This document shows, piece by piece, positions 22,110 to 30,365 of a DNA stretch of 64,000 nt. Below the pieces are notes generated by a model that saw only the letters and a program-made list of their open reading frames with translations, was not told the DNA's origin and did no database searches. Positions within the stretch are counted from its first letter, which is position 1, and each line of letters opens with the position of its first letter. This stretch comes from Actinomycetes bacterium (GTDB taxonomy: Bacteria > Actinomycetota > Actinomycetes > Propionibacteriales > Nocardioidaceae), in contig JAEWXC010000050.1 of the NCBI GenBank assembly GCA_023396115.1, forward strand, positions 1 through 64,000, in the 5' to 3' direction. A program made the translations under genes and the position numbers.

Positions 22110-23399
22110 TCAGGAGGTCAGCGCACCGTCGCGCACGGTGACCGCACCGCCGTAGACGGTGTGCACCACCCGCGAGCTGAACTCCCGGCCGTGCCAGGGG
22201 TTGTTCCGCGAGAGGGAGACCGAGTCGGCCGCGTCGAGCGTCCAGGTCGCCGTGGGGTCGACCAGGGTCATGTGGGCGGACTCCCCGGGCGCCAGCTGGC
22301 CGCCCTGGTCGCCCAGACCGGCGATCGCGGCGGGGGTGCGCGACATCACCCGGGCGACGTCGTTCCAGTCGAACTCGTCGTCCATCACCGTGCGGACGAC
22401 CGACAGCGCCGACTCCAGGCCGAGCATCCCGAACGCGGCGTCGACGAAGGCGTGCTCCTTGTCGTGCCGGGCGTGCGGGGCGTGGTCGGTGGCGACGGCG
22501 TCGATCGTGCCGTCGGCCAGGCCCTCCCGCAGCGCCAGGGTGTCCTCCACGGGTCGCAGCGGCGGGTTGACCTTGTAGACCGGGTCGTAGCCGGTGAGCA
22601 GGTCGGTGGTCAGCAGCAGGTGGTGCGGGGTGACCTCGCAGGTCACGTCGATGCCCTCGGCCTTGGCCCACCGGACGACCTCGAGCGAGCCGGCGGTGGA
22701 GACGTGCGCGACGTGCACCCGCGATCCGGTGTGCCGGGCCAGCATCACGTCGCGGGCGACGATGACCTCCTCGGCGATGCCGGGCCAGCCGGGCAGACCC
22801 AGGCGTCCCGACAGCTCACCCTCGTGGCAGCAGGCGCTCGGCCCGGCCAGGGTGGGGTCCTGGGAGTGCTGGGAGACCACCCCGCCGAACGCCTTGACGT
22901 ACTCCAGCGCCCGGCGCATCACGCGGGCGTCGTGCACGCACCTGCCGTCGTCGGAGAAGACCCGGACCTGGGCGGCCGAGCGTGCCATCAGGCCCAGCTC
23001 GGCCAGTTCCTCGCCGGCGAGGCCCTTGGTGACCGCGCCCACCGGCTGCACGTGCACCAGCCCGGCCTGGCGGCCCAGCTCCCACACGCGCAGCGCGGCC
23101 TCGGCGGTGTCGGTGACCGGGTTGGTGTTGGCCATCGCGAGCACCGCGGTGAAGCCCCCGACGGCAGCGGCCCGGGAGCCGGTGAGCACCGTCTCGGTGT
23201 CCTCGCGGCCCGGCTCGCGCAGGTGCGTGTGCAGGTCGACCAGACCGGGCAGCGCGACCAGGCCATCGGCGTCGAGCACCTCGGCGTCGGCCGGCGCGGA
23301 GACGACCCCGACCTCGGCGATCAGCCCGTCGACGACCAGCAGGTCGGCGGCCTCGGCCCCGAACAGCGAGGCCCCCTTGATCAGCAGCGGGGCGCTCAT
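22110..23399 (-). CDS. pyrC: dihydroorotase
   Basis: PyrC cyclises carbamoyl aspartate to dihydroorotate. It is a 429-aa class I amidohydrolase. The first two zinc ligands are H57 and H59 in DLHTHLREPG. Later ligands lie in VVSQHSQD and VHVAHVS, and the catalytic Asp in VATDHAPH. ATG at 23399 overlaps the pyrB stop (ATGA) and has a GAGGAG site. It is the third gene of the pyrR-pyrB-pyrC operon. Confidence 0.97.
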   Translation of the reverse strand: MSAPLLIKGASLFGAEAADLLVVDGLIAEVGVVSAPADAEVLDADGLVALPGLVDLHTHLREPGREDTETVLTGSRAAAVGGFTAVLAMANTNPVTDTAEAALRVWELGRQAGLVHVQPVGAVTKGLAGEELAELGLMARSAAQVRVFSDDGRCVHDARVMRRALEYVKAFGGVVSQHSQDPTLAGPSACCHEGELSGRLGLPGWPGIAEEVIVARDVMLARHTGSRVHVAHVSTAGSLEVVRWAKAEGIDVTCEVTPHHLLLTTDLLTGYDPVYKVNPPLRPVEDTLALREGLADGTIDAVATDHAPHARHDKEHAFVDAAFGMLGLESALSVVRTVMDDEFDWNDVARVMSRTPAAIAGLGDQGGQLAPGESAHMTLVDPTATWTLDAADSVSLSRNNPWHGREFSSRVVHTVYGGAVTVRDGALTS

Positions 23400-24331
23400 G
23401 CGCTGGTCTCCTCTCCGGCGAGCAGGTGGTAGAGCACGGCCATGCGCACCGCCACACCGGCGGAGACCTGGTCCAGGACGACCGACTGGGCCGCGTCCGC
23501 GGCGTCGGCAGCGATCTCCAGACCGCGGTTCATCGGGCCGGGGTGGCAGATCGGGACGTCCGGGCCGAGCACGGCCAGCCGGTCCCGGGTGAGCCCGTAG
23601 CCGACGGTGTACTCGCGCGGGCTCGGGAAGTAGCCGCCGCTCATGCGCTCCTTCTGCACCCGCAGCATCATCACCGCGTCGGCGTGCGGCAGGACCTCGT
23701 CGAGGTCGTAGGAGGTGGCGAACCCGTCGGCGGCCGCCCAGGCGTCGACGCCCGAGGGCATCAGCGTCGGGGGCGCGACCACGGTCACCTCGGCCCCGAG
23801 CAGGGCCAGGGACTTCACGTTGGAGCGGAACACGCGGCTGTGGGTCAGGTCGCCCACGATGGCCACGTGCTTGCCGGCCAGGTCGCCGAGGCGCTGCTGC
23901 AGCGTGTAGGCGTCGAGCAGGGCCTGGGTGGGGTGTTCGTTGGTGCCGTCGCCGGCGTTGATCACGACCGCGTCGACCCACTGGCTCACCTGGTGCGCGG
24001 CACCGGAGGCCATGTGCCGCATGACCAGGGCGTCGACGCCCATCGCGGCGATGGTGCGCACGGTGTCGCGCAGGCTCTCGCCCTTGGAGGCCGAGGAACC
24101 CTTGCCGGTGATGTTGATCGTGTCGGCCGACATCCACTTGCCCGCGATCTCGAACGACGAGCGGGTGCGGGTGGAGTCCTCGAAGAAGAGGTTGATCACG
24201 GTGCGCCCACGCAGCGCGGGCAGCTTCTTGACCTCGCGTCGCTGCACGTCGTGCATCTCCGCGGCGGTCTCGCACAGGACCGCGACGTCGTCGGCGGTCA
24301 GGTCGTCGATGGACAGCAGGTGCTTCTTCAC
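23396..24331 (-). CDS. pyrB: aspartate carbamoyltransferase catalytic subunit
   Basis: PyrB condenses carbamoyl phosphate with aspartate. It is 311 aa. The carbamoyl-phosphate motif STRTR is at 53-57, and HPTQALLD and HPGPMNRGLEI are present. No regulatory subunit gene (pyrI) is nearby, as usual in actinobacteria. The GTG start at 24331 overlaps the pyrR stop (GTGA) with a good GAGG site. Confidence 0.97.
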   Translation of the reverse strand: MKKHLLSIDDLTADDVAVLCETAAEMHDVQRREVKKLPALRGRTVINLFFEDSTRTRSSFEIAGKWMSADTINITGKGSSASKGESLRDTVRTIAAMGVDALVMRHMASGAAHQVSQWVDAVVINAGDGTNEHPTQALLDAYTLQQRLGDLAGKHVAIVGDLTHSRVFRSNVKSLALLGAEVTVVAPPTLMPSGVDAWAAADGFATSYDLDEVLPHADAVMMLRVQKERMSGGYFPSPREYTVGYGLTRDRLAVLGPDVPICHPGPMNRGLEIAADAADAAQSVVLDQVSAGVAVRMAVLYHLLAGEETSA

Positions 24332-24906
24332 GCGTCCTCACCTCCCGAGATGCGGACCTCGTCGACCCCGTCGGTCTCGGCCAGCCGGACGTGCACCCGC
24401 TCGCTGCGGGCACTGGGCAGGTTCTTGCCGACGTGGTCGGCACGGATGGGCAGTTCGCGGTGGCCGCGGTCGACCAGGACCGCCAGGCGCACCGCTGCGG
24501 GACGACCCAGGTCGCCCAGCGCGTCGAGTGCGGCGCGGATCGTGCGCCCCGAGTAGAGGACGTCGTCGACCAGGACGACGACCTTGCCGTCCAGCGCCGG
24601 CACCTTGGTCTTGTGCGGGGTGCGGGTGGGGTGCTGGCGCAGGTCGTCGCGGTACATCGTGACGTCGAGCTCGCCGACGGGGACCTCACGGCCCTCCACG
24701 GCCACGATGCGTTCGGCGACCCGGCGCGCCAGCGGCACGCCCCGGGTGTGCAGCCCGAGCACCACCAGGTCGGTGGCGCCCTTGTTGCGTTCGAGGATCT
24801 CGTGCGAGATGCGGGTCAGCGCCCGGCTGATGTCACGGGCGTCGAGGACGGTGCGCCCGGGTGGCAGGTCCACGGGTCCGTCGGTGGTTCCATCGGTGGC
24901 AGGCAT
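24328..24906 (-). CDS. pyrR: bifunctional pyr operon regulator / uracil phosphoribosyltransferase PyrR
   Basis: PyrR binds pyr leader RNA when UMP or UTP is abundant and also has uracil phosphoribosyltransferase activity. It is 192 aa, with the PRPP-binding motif VVVLVDDVLYSGRTIRAAL and the TMYRDDL segment typical of PyrR. The frame is open to 24936, but ATG at 24906 gives the family start and is the only ATG after the hairpin. Its Shine-Dalgarno AAGGAGG lies in the lower stem of its own PyrR hairpin, about 12 nt from the ATG, so it should be autoregulated. Confidence 0.96.
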   Translation of the reverse strand: MPATDGTTDGPVDLPPGRTVLDARDISRALTRISHEILERNKGATDLVVLGLHTRGVPLARRVAERIVAVEGREVPVGELDVTMYRDDLRQHPTRTPHKTKVPALDGKVVVLVDDVLYSGRTIRAALDALGDLGRPAAVRLAVLVDRGHRELPIRADHVGKNLPSARSERVHVRLAETDGVDEVRISGGEDA

Positions 24907-24918
24907 GAGCGCGCCAGA

Positions 24919-24958
24919 CCTCCTTCTCCGCCTCACAGGACGAACGAGTTAAAGGATG
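24919..24958 (-). promoter_or_regulatory. PyrR-binding RNA hairpin in the pyrR leader
   Basis: The minus-strand leader carries ATCCTTTAAC, CGTCCTGTGAGGCGG and AGAAGGAGG in order, nearly identical to the carA leader. The few differences fall in the spacer after TTTAAC. TCCTT can pair with the Shine-Dalgarno sequence. It should give PyrR-dependent translational repression of pyrR-pyrB-pyrC. Confidence 0.85.
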
Positions 24959-24970
24959 TCGATCGGGACC

Positions 24971-24976
24971 ACCCTA
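24971..24976 (-). promoter_or_regulatory. -10 element of the pyrR operon
   Basis: TAGGGT fits TANNNT and would start a leader of about 58 nt that carries the PyrR hairpin. No clear -35 is visible. Confidence 0.45.
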
Positions 24977-25030
24977 ACGCAGCGGCACCGGCCTCCGGGA
25001 CGGCGTCCGGGTCCGGCCGGGTTGCACGTC

Positions 25031-25054
25031 GGTCTGCACGGCGGTCTGCACGGC
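25031..25054. repeat. 12-bp tandem duplication
   Basis: GGTCTGCACGGC occurs twice head to tail in the 263-bp gap between pyrR and the thiolase. It lies upstream of the pyrR promoter. No function is evident. Confidence 0.5.
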
Positions 25055-25082
25055 GGCCCGCACCGCGGCCTCCGGGAACGCC

Positions 25083-25114
25083 GACGGCCCGCCCCCGACC
25101 GGGGACGGACCGTC
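25083..25114 (-). terminator. terminator hairpin after the thiolase gene
   Basis: A 14-bp stem with G-T wobbles and a 4-base loop (GACGGCCCGCCCCC facing GGGGACGGACCGTC) lies 56 nt beyond the thiolase stop. There is no U tract. It would separate the thiolase from the pyrR promoter. Confidence 0.5.
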
Positions 25115-25169
25115 GTGAACCCGCACCGGCGCCGGGTCGCCCGGGCGCCAGGTCAGGGCGTGCGCAGGG

Positions 25170-26447
25170 TCAGCGCTCCAGGATGGCGACGACGCCCTGG
25201 CCGCCGGCGGCGCAGATCGAGATCAGTGCCCGTCCGCTGCCCTTCTGGGCCAGCAGCTTGGCGGCAGCCGGGAGGATCCGACCGCCGGTGGCGGCGAACG
25301 GGTGCGCCGCGGCCAGCGAGGAGCCGTTCACGTTCAGCTTGCTGCGGTCGATCGACCCGAGCGGACCGTCCAGGCCCAGACGCTGGGTGCAGAACACCTC
25401 GTCCTCCCACGCGGCGAGCGTGGAGAGCACCTGGGAGGCGAAGGCCTCGTGGATCTCGAAGAAGTCGAAGTCGTCGAAGGTCAGCCCGTTGCGCTCGAGC
25501 ATCCGCGGCACCGCGTAGGCCGGAGCCATCAGCAGGCCCTCGTGGCCGTGCACGTAGTCGACCGCGGCGGTCTCGTAGTCGGCCAGCCAGGCCAGCACCT
25601 CGTGACCGTTGGCCTGCGCCCACTCCTCGGAGGAGAGCAGCACGGTGGAGGCGCCGTCGGAGAGCGGCGTGGAGTTGCCGGCGGTCATGGTGGCCGCCTC
25701 GCCGCGCCCGAAGACCGGCTTGAGCTTGGCGAGCTTCTCGACCGTGGAGTCGGCCCGCATGTTGGTGTCCCGCTCGACCCCGCGGAACGGGGTGATCAGG
25801 TCGTCCTGGAAGCCCTCGTCGTAGGAGCGGGCCAGGTTCTGGTGGGAGGCGGCGGCGAGCTCGTCCTGCGCCTCGCGGGTGATCTTCCACTCCAGCGCGG
25901 TCAGCGCCTGGTGCTCACCCATCGACTTGCCGGTGCGGGGCTCGGAGTTCTGCGGCACGGCCAGGGAGATGTCTCCGGGACGGATCGCGGCCAGGGCTGC
26001 CAGGCGGCCCTTGGTGTCGCGGGCCTGGTTGACCTTGATCAGCTTCTTGCGCAGCTTCTCCCCCACGGCCAGCGGCGCGTCGGAGGTGGTGTCGGTGCCG
26101 CCGGCGATGCCGACCTCGATCTTGCCCAGCGCGATCTTGTTGGCGACCTGGATGGCGGCCTGCAGACCGGTCCCGCAGGCCTGCTGGATGTCGGTGGCCG
26201 GGGTGGTCGCCGAGAGCTTCGAGCCCAGGACGCACTCCCGGGTCAGGTTGAAGTCGCGGCTGTGCTTGAGCACCGCGCCGGCGACGACCTCGCCGACCTG
26301 CTGGCCCTCCAGGGAGAACCGGGCGACCAGCCCGTCGAGCGCCGCGGTCAGCATCTCCTGGTTCGACGCGTCGGCGTAGACGCTGTTGGACCGGGCGAAC
26401 GGGATCCGGTTGCCGCCGAGGACGGCAACACGACGAGTCTCGGCCAT
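25170..26447 (-). CDS. fadA2: acetyl-CoA C-acyltransferase (FadA2-type thiolase)
   Basis: A 425-aa thiolase that would cleave or form beta-ketoacyl-CoA. The acyl-accepting C91 lies in IQQACGTGL. The C-terminal catalytic region reads NVNGSSLAAAHPFAATGGR with the active-site His, and the second Cys is in SICAAGGQG. ATG at 26447 has an AGGAG site 7 nt upstream; the reading frame extends to 26507 without support. It is divergent from fabG4-htdX, the same arrangement as fadA2, fabG4 and htdX in mycobacteria. A fatty-acid-type operator overlaps its promoter. Confidence 0.93.
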   Translation of the reverse strand: MAETRRVAVLGGNRIPFARSNSVYADASNQEMLTAALDGLVARFSLEGQQVGEVVAGAVLKHSRDFNLTRECVLGSKLSATTPATDIQQACGTGLQAAIQVANKIALGKIEVGIAGGTDTTSDAPLAVGEKLRKKLIKVNQARDTKGRLAALAAIRPGDISLAVPQNSEPRTGKSMGEHQALTALEWKITREAQDELAAASHQNLARSYDEGFQDDLITPFRGVERDTNMRADSTVEKLAKLKPVFGRGEAATMTAGNSTPLSDGASTVLLSSEEWAQANGHEVLAWLADYETAAVDYVHGHEGLLMAPAYAVPRMLERNGLTFDDFDFFEIHEAFASQVLSTLAAWEDEVFCTQRLGLDGPLGSIDRSKLNVNGSSLAAAHPFAATGGRILPAAAKLLAQKGSGRALISICAAGGQGVVAILER

Positions 26448-26523
26448 GAGGGGCTCCTGGGTGTCGGAAGGTGGTGGGCCAAACAGTTGCAACATAGAGT
26501 TGCACACGAAGTTACAGATTCAT

Positions 26524-26540
26524 GTTACTCAGGCGTAGTC
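26524..26540. promoter_or_regulatory. candidate fatty-acid operator between thiolase and fabG4
   Basis: GTTACTCAGGCGTAGTC shares 12 of its first 15 bases with the motif before fadA (GTTACTCGGGGGTAAC). It overlaps a plus-strand -10 (TAGTCT, 26536-26541) for fabG4 and a minus-strand TAACAT (26522-26527) usable by the thiolase. A repressor bound here could shut both divergent units. The likely regulator is of TetR type, which is inference. Confidence 0.5.
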
Positions 26541-26625
26541 TAGTCCGCGACGTGGCCCTGCCCACCCGGGCAGCACCGGCGTGCACGTCGAGAAGAACTC
26601 GAGCACAACCGCGAGGAGCGATCCC

Positions 26626-27957
26626 ATGTCCGACCGTTACCAGGACTTCGTCAGCAGCTCGTTCGGCAAGCTGCTGGTCAAGAACCTCGGGCTGCCCAAC
26701 CCGGCCCGTCTCGAGCGCTGGAGCGAGGGTGCCCCGCTCGTCAACGGCACCGTCGCCGTGGGTGGCACCGGCCGGATGGCCGACGTGCTCGGTGGCCTGC
26801 TGGACGGGCTGGCGGTCGCCTCGACGACGGTGACCGACGGCGACGCCCGGTTCAAGGGCCTGGTCTTCGACGCCACGGGCCTGACGACCCCGGCCGAGCT
26901 GATCGCCCTGGAGGAGTTCTTCACCCCGCTGATGCGCCGGCTGGAGAACTGCCCGCGGGTGGTCGTGCTGGGCACCCCGCCGGAGCAGCTGGAGGGTTCG
27001 GAGCGGATCACCCAGCGGGCTCTGGAGGGCTTCACCCGGTCGCTGGGCAAGGAGATCGGCCGCGGCGGCACCTCGCAGCTCGTCTACGTGACCCCCGGCG
27101 CGGAGGCGGCCACCGCCTCGACCCTCGCCTTCCTGCTCTCCCCCAAGTCCGCCTACGTGTCGGGCCAGGTCGTGCGGATCGGCGCGCAGGGCACCCTCGA
27201 GGCCCCGACCGTGGACCTGGAGCGACCGCTGGAGGGCAAGGTCGCCCTGGTCACCGGCGCGAGCCGCGGCATCGGCGAGCAGATCGCCCGGGTGCTGCAC
27301 CGTGACGGCGCAGTCGTGGTCGGTGTCGACGTGCCGCAGGCCGCCAACGACCTCCAGGCGCTGATGCGTGAGCTCGACGGCGACCACCTGCTGCTCGACA
27401 TCACCGCGCCGGACGCCCCGCAGCGGATCGCCCACCACCTGCGCACCGAGCACGGCGGCGTGGACGTGGTGGTGCACAACGCCGGGATCACCCGCGACAA
27501 GAAGCTGGCCAACATGAGCGAGGACCGCTGGAACTCGGTCATCGCGGTCAACCTCACCGCTCCCGAGCTGATCACCGCCGAGCTGCTCTCCTCGGGCACC
27601 GTCAACGCCAACGGCCGGATCATCGGGGTCGCCTCGATCGCCGGGATCGCCGGCAACGTGGGGCAGACCAACTACGCCGCCTCCAAGGCCGGGGTGATCG
27701 GGCTGGTGGACAGCCTGGCCGACCAGCTCACCGACTCGATCACCGTGAACGCGGTGGCGCCGGGGTTCATCATCACCGCGATGACCGCCGCGGTGCCGTT
27801 CGCCACCCGTGAGGTCGGCCAGCGCCTGAACGCGATGAACCAGGGCGGCCTGCCGGTCGACGTGGCCGAGACGATCGCCTGGTACGCCTCGCCGGCTTCC
27901 AGCGCCGTCAACGGCAACGTCGTGCGGGTCTGCGGCCAGATGATGCTGGGGGCCTGA
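26626..27957 (+). CDS. fabG4: high-molecular-weight 3-oxoacyl-ACP/CoA reductase FabG4
   Basis: A 443-aa two-domain short-chain dehydrogenase that reduces 3-oxoacyl thioesters with NAD(P)H. The N-terminal flavodoxin-like domain (1-200) has lost its nucleotide motif. The C-terminal ketoreductase domain carries TGASRGIG at 210-217, NAG in VVVHNAGITR, and the catalytic S337, Y350 and K354. This layout matches mycobacterial FabG4 rather than ordinary FabG (about 245 aa). ATG at 26626 has a GAGGAG site 7 nt upstream. It is followed after 1 nt by htdX and is divergent from the thiolase. Confidence 0.95.
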   Translation: MSDRYQDFVSSSFGKLLVKNLGLPNPARLERWSEGAPLVNGTVAVGGTGRMADVLGGLLDGLAVASTTVTDGDARFKGLVFDATGLTTPAELIALEEFFTPLMRRLENCPRVVVLGTPPEQLEGSERITQRALEGFTRSLGKEIGRGGTSQLVYVTPGAEAATASTLAFLLSPKSAYVSGQVVRIGAQGTLEAPTVDLERPLEGKVALVTGASRGIGEQIARVLHRDGAVVVGVDVPQAANDLQALMRELDGDHLLLDITAPDAPQRIAHHLRTEHGGVDVVVHNAGITRDKKLANMSEDRWNSVIAVNLTAPELITAELLSSGTVNANGRIIGVASIAGIAGNVGQTNYAASKAGVIGLVDSLADQLTDSITVNAVAPGFIITAMTAAVPFATREVGQRLNAMNQGGLPVDVAETIAWYASPASSAVNGNVVRVCGQMMLGA

Positions 27958-27958
27958 G

Positions 27959-28852
27959 GTGACCGAGCAGTCGCTGCCGGTGCTTCCGCCCTCGGGTGGC
28001 GGCGTGCGCACCCTGCTCCGGGCGGCACTCCCCTCGCTGCCGGGCGCGGGTCTGGTGCCGGGGGTCAGGAAGGTCTCGCCGGACCGGTTCGAGCCGTTCG
28101 GCTTCCGCCGCGAAGCGGTCCGGGTCGACCCCGCGCACGTGGCCGCCTACGCCGCGGTGTGCCGGTTCCCGCGCAAGGACACCGTCCCGATCACCTACCC
28201 GCACCTGCTCGCCTTCGAGCTGCACATGGCGATCATGAGCGACTCCCGGTTCCCGTTCCCGGCGATCGGGACAGTGCACCTGGAGAACACGATCAGCCAG
28301 CACCGGCCGGTCGCCGTGGGCGAGACCCTCGACGTGGCGACCCGGGTCGAGGCGCCGCGCACCCACCCCAAGGGCACGGTCGTGGACTTCGTCACCACCG
28401 TGCACTCCGGGGGCGAGCTGGTGTGGGAGTCGGTCTCCTCCTACCTGCGCCGCGGTCGCGGCGGTGAGCCGTCGGGCGGCCTGACGCTCGACGTGGTGCC
28501 GGCCGGCACGACGACCTGGCGTCTGGGTGCCGACCTGGGGCGTCGCTACGGCGCGGTCTCCGGGGACGTGAACCCGATCCACCTGACGCCGCTGACCGCC
28601 AAGGCCCTGGGGTTCCGGCGCCACATCGCGCACGGCATGTGGACCAAGGCCGCCAGCCTGGCGGCGGTGGAGAACCGGCTGCCCGGCGCGGTCCGGGTCG
28701 AGGTGGCCTTCAAGACGCCGGTCTTCCTGCCCGCCACGGTCGGGTTCGGCGTCGAGGCCGTCGGTGACCAGGCCCTGCCGGACCTGGCGCTGGCACTGAC
28801 CAACCCGCGCACCGGGGCACCGCACCTGGTCGGACGCACCCACGCGCTCTGA
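27959..28852 (+). CDS. htdX: MaoC-family (R)-3-hydroxyacyl dehydratase, HtdX-like
   Basis: A 297-aa double-hotdog dehydratase/hydratase. The N-terminal half lacks the motif. The C-terminal half has the hydratase-2 signature with catalytic D203 and H208 in YGAVSGDVNPIHLTP, then FRRHIAHGMWT. It would interconvert 3-hydroxyacyl and enoyl thioesters, the step after FabG4. GTG at 27959 begins 1 nt after the fabG4 stop, so translation is coupled. The pairing matches htdX-fabG4 in mycobacteria. Confidence 0.93.
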   Translation: MTEQSLPVLPPSGGGVRTLLRAALPSLPGAGLVPGVRKVSPDRFEPFGFRREAVRVDPAHVAAYAAVCRFPRKDTVPITYPHLLAFELHMAIMSDSRFPFPAIGTVHLENTISQHRPVAVGETLDVATRVEAPRTHPKGTVVDFVTTVHSGGELVWESVSSYLRRGRGGEPSGGLTLDVVPAGTTTWRLGADLGRRYGAVSGDVNPIHLTPLTAKALGFRRHIAHGMWTKAASLAAVENRLPGAVRVEVAFKTPVFLPATVGFGVEAVGDQALPDLALALTNPRTGAPHLVGRTHAL

Positions 28853-28890
28853 CCCGATGGCCGGCCGCGTGCCGGTGACCCGCTGCACGC

Positions 28891-28922
28891 ACGAGCCCCT
28901 GTCCTCGCGGACAGGGGCTCGT
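28891..28922. terminator. bidirectional terminator hairpin
   Basis: A perfect 14-bp stem (ACGAGCCCCTGTCC facing GGACAGGGGCTCGT) with loop TCGC lies between the convergent htdX and M23 peptidase genes. It can terminate transcription from both sides. Confidence 0.8.
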
Positions 28923-28927
28923 GGGGT

Positions 28928-30163
28928 TCATCGGCGCGGACGGCCCCAGGTGAGCTGGACCCGGCGGGCGGTGACGTTGACCTTCCCGCCCAGGTTCTGC
29001 TGCGCGAAGACCGCGGTCCCGGGGGTCCAGGTGCCCAGGTCGTCGCGGCCGTTGCCGTCCCAGTCGCCCGAGACCGGGAGGTCGCGGGGCGAACCGAACG
29101 GCAGACGGGCCACCATGGTGGCCCCGGAGTGGTCGCGCACCCGCAGGTTGAACGTGGCCGAGGACGGGGTCCAGGTGCCGACGTCGGTGATCTTGTCCCC
29201 GTCCCAGTCGCCGGTGACGGGCAGGTCCCCCACGCTGCCGACCTGCACCTTGCGCTTGGTGCCGTTCGCGGCGCGCAGGATGAACCGCGACGTCCTGGGC
29301 CGGTAGACGCCCACCTCGTCGGTGCCGTCACCGTCCCAGTCCCCGGCCACCGGCCGGTCGCCCTTCTTGCCGAGCTTGAGCACCCGCAGCGAGCCGCCGA
29401 CCTTGAGGGTGAACTTCTTCGTGCTGGGGGTCCAGACCCCCACGTCGTCGGTGCCGTCCCCGTCGAAGTCGCCGACCACCGGCTCGTCCGTGGCGGTGCC
29501 GAGCGGGACGTTCATGGCGTTGCCGTTGGGGCGGCGGATGACGAACGAGGCCCGACCGGCCCGGCGCCACACCGCGACCTCGTCGGCCCGGCCCCCGGCG
29601 AAGTTGCCGACCACCGGGACGTCGACGCAGTTCTTCGACACCAGGGTGCCGAGGTTGTACTTGGCGCCCTCGAACCACGCCTTGACCACGCTGCGCTCCT
29701 GCTTGCGCTCGAAGTGCAGGTGCGGGCCGGTGGAGCGTCCGCTCGAGCCGACGGTCCCGATCTGGGTGCCCACGTCGACGTTCTGGCCCCGGCTGACCTG
29801 CACGCTGTTGAGGTGGGCGTAGATCGTGCTCTCCCCGCCCCCGTGGTCGATCTGGACCCAGCGCCCGTACCCGCCTGAGGGCTTGGGGTGGGCCGCCACC
29901 ACGATCCCGCTGGCGGCCGCGACGGCCGGGGCGCCCAGGTCGTTGACCCGGTTGAAGTCGATCGCCTTGGCCGAGGGGCTGTGGCTGGAGCGGCTGCTGC
30001 CCGACCAGGTCTCCCCGCAGGCGAACGGGGCCCGGTAGAAGAGGTCGGGTGCCTTGGCCTGGGCGGACCCGGGGGCGACCAGCGCGAGCCCCGATCCGGC
30101 CAGGGCCACCACGAGCAGGCGCGGCACCAGCCGCCGGGGTTGTTCGTCGTCGCGTGCGCGCAC
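28928..30163 (-). CDS. secreted M23 peptidase with FG-GAP/VCBS-type repeats
   Basis: A 411-aa exported protein. A signal peptide (RRLVPRLLVVALAGSGLALV ending near SAQA) is followed by an M23/LytM zinc endopeptidase domain: H61 and D69 in HSPSAKAID, and H148 and H150 in GPHLHFE. Such enzymes cut peptidoglycan cross-links. After residue 170 come five repeats of about 47 aa (for example PVAGDWDGDGTDEVGVYRP), an FG-GAP/VCBS-type beta-propeller pattern with Asp-rich calcium-type loops. GTG at 30163 has GAGGTG 7 nt upstream; the open frame to 30274 has no support. Confidence 0.9.
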   Translation of the reverse strand: MRARDDEQPRRLVPRLLVVALAGSGLALVAPGSAQAKAPDLFYRAPFACGETWSGSSRSSHSPSAKAIDFNRVNDLGAPAVAAASGIVVAAHPKPSGGYGRWVQIDHGGGESTIYAHLNSVQVSRGQNVDVGTQIGTVGSSGRSTGPHLHFERKQERSVVKAWFEGAKYNLGTLVSKNCVDVPVVGNFAGGRADEVAVWRRAGRASFVIRRPNGNAMNVPLGTATDEPVVGDFDGDGTDDVGVWTPSTKKFTLKVGGSLRVLKLGKKGDRPVAGDWDGDGTDEVGVYRPRTSRFILRAANGTKRKVQVGSVGDLPVTGDWDGDKITDVGTWTPSSATFNLRVRDHSGATMVARLPFGSPRDLPVSGDWDGNGRDDLGTWTPGTAVFAQQNLGGKVNVTARRVQLTWGRPRR

Positions 30164-30204
30164 GCCATCACCTCGTGAGGTCGTCGTGACGACGGCGCGC
30201 GCCG

Positions 30205-30233
30205 GGGTGTGCGGTCGCGTAGACCGCACACCC
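30205..30233 (-). terminator. strong hairpin between tesB and the M23 peptidase gene
   Basis: A perfect 12-bp stem (GGGTGTGCGGTC facing GACCGCACACCC) with a 5-base loop lies 42 nt before the peptidase start and 132 nt after tesB, both minus strand. It may terminate tesB transcripts or act in the peptidase leader. I looked for c-di-AMP riboswitch elements here and found none. Confidence 0.5.
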
Positions 30234-30339
30234 GGGCTGCGCAGTGACGGCTTCCCCACCATCACCACACGCACCTGACGTCACAGGAGCGAACAGACTT
30301 CACCACACTCTCGGCGTGTCTGTCACGCAGATCCCACGA

Positions 30340-30355
30340 ACTACAACGATGTAGT
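30340..30355. promoter_or_regulatory. small palindrome after tesB
   Basis: ACTACA and TGTAGT flank a 4-base ACGA centre, 10 nt beyond the tesB stop. It could be a weak terminator stem or an operator for the peptidase gene. Confidence 0.3.
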
Positions 30356-30365
30356 GGTAGTGCAG

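Noticed and set aside
25031..25054. CRISPR-like or regulatory array.
   Set aside because: Only two 12-bp units lie head to tail with no spacers.
30276..30283. TGACGTCA palindrome as a CRP-type site.
   Set aside because: Only one half resembles TGTGA; the second half does not match, so support is insufficient.
30164..30365. Possible c-di-AMP riboswitch before the M23 peptidase.
   Set aside because: Such riboswitches often precede wall hydrolase genes, so I looked for the conserved elements. None were present, only hairpins.
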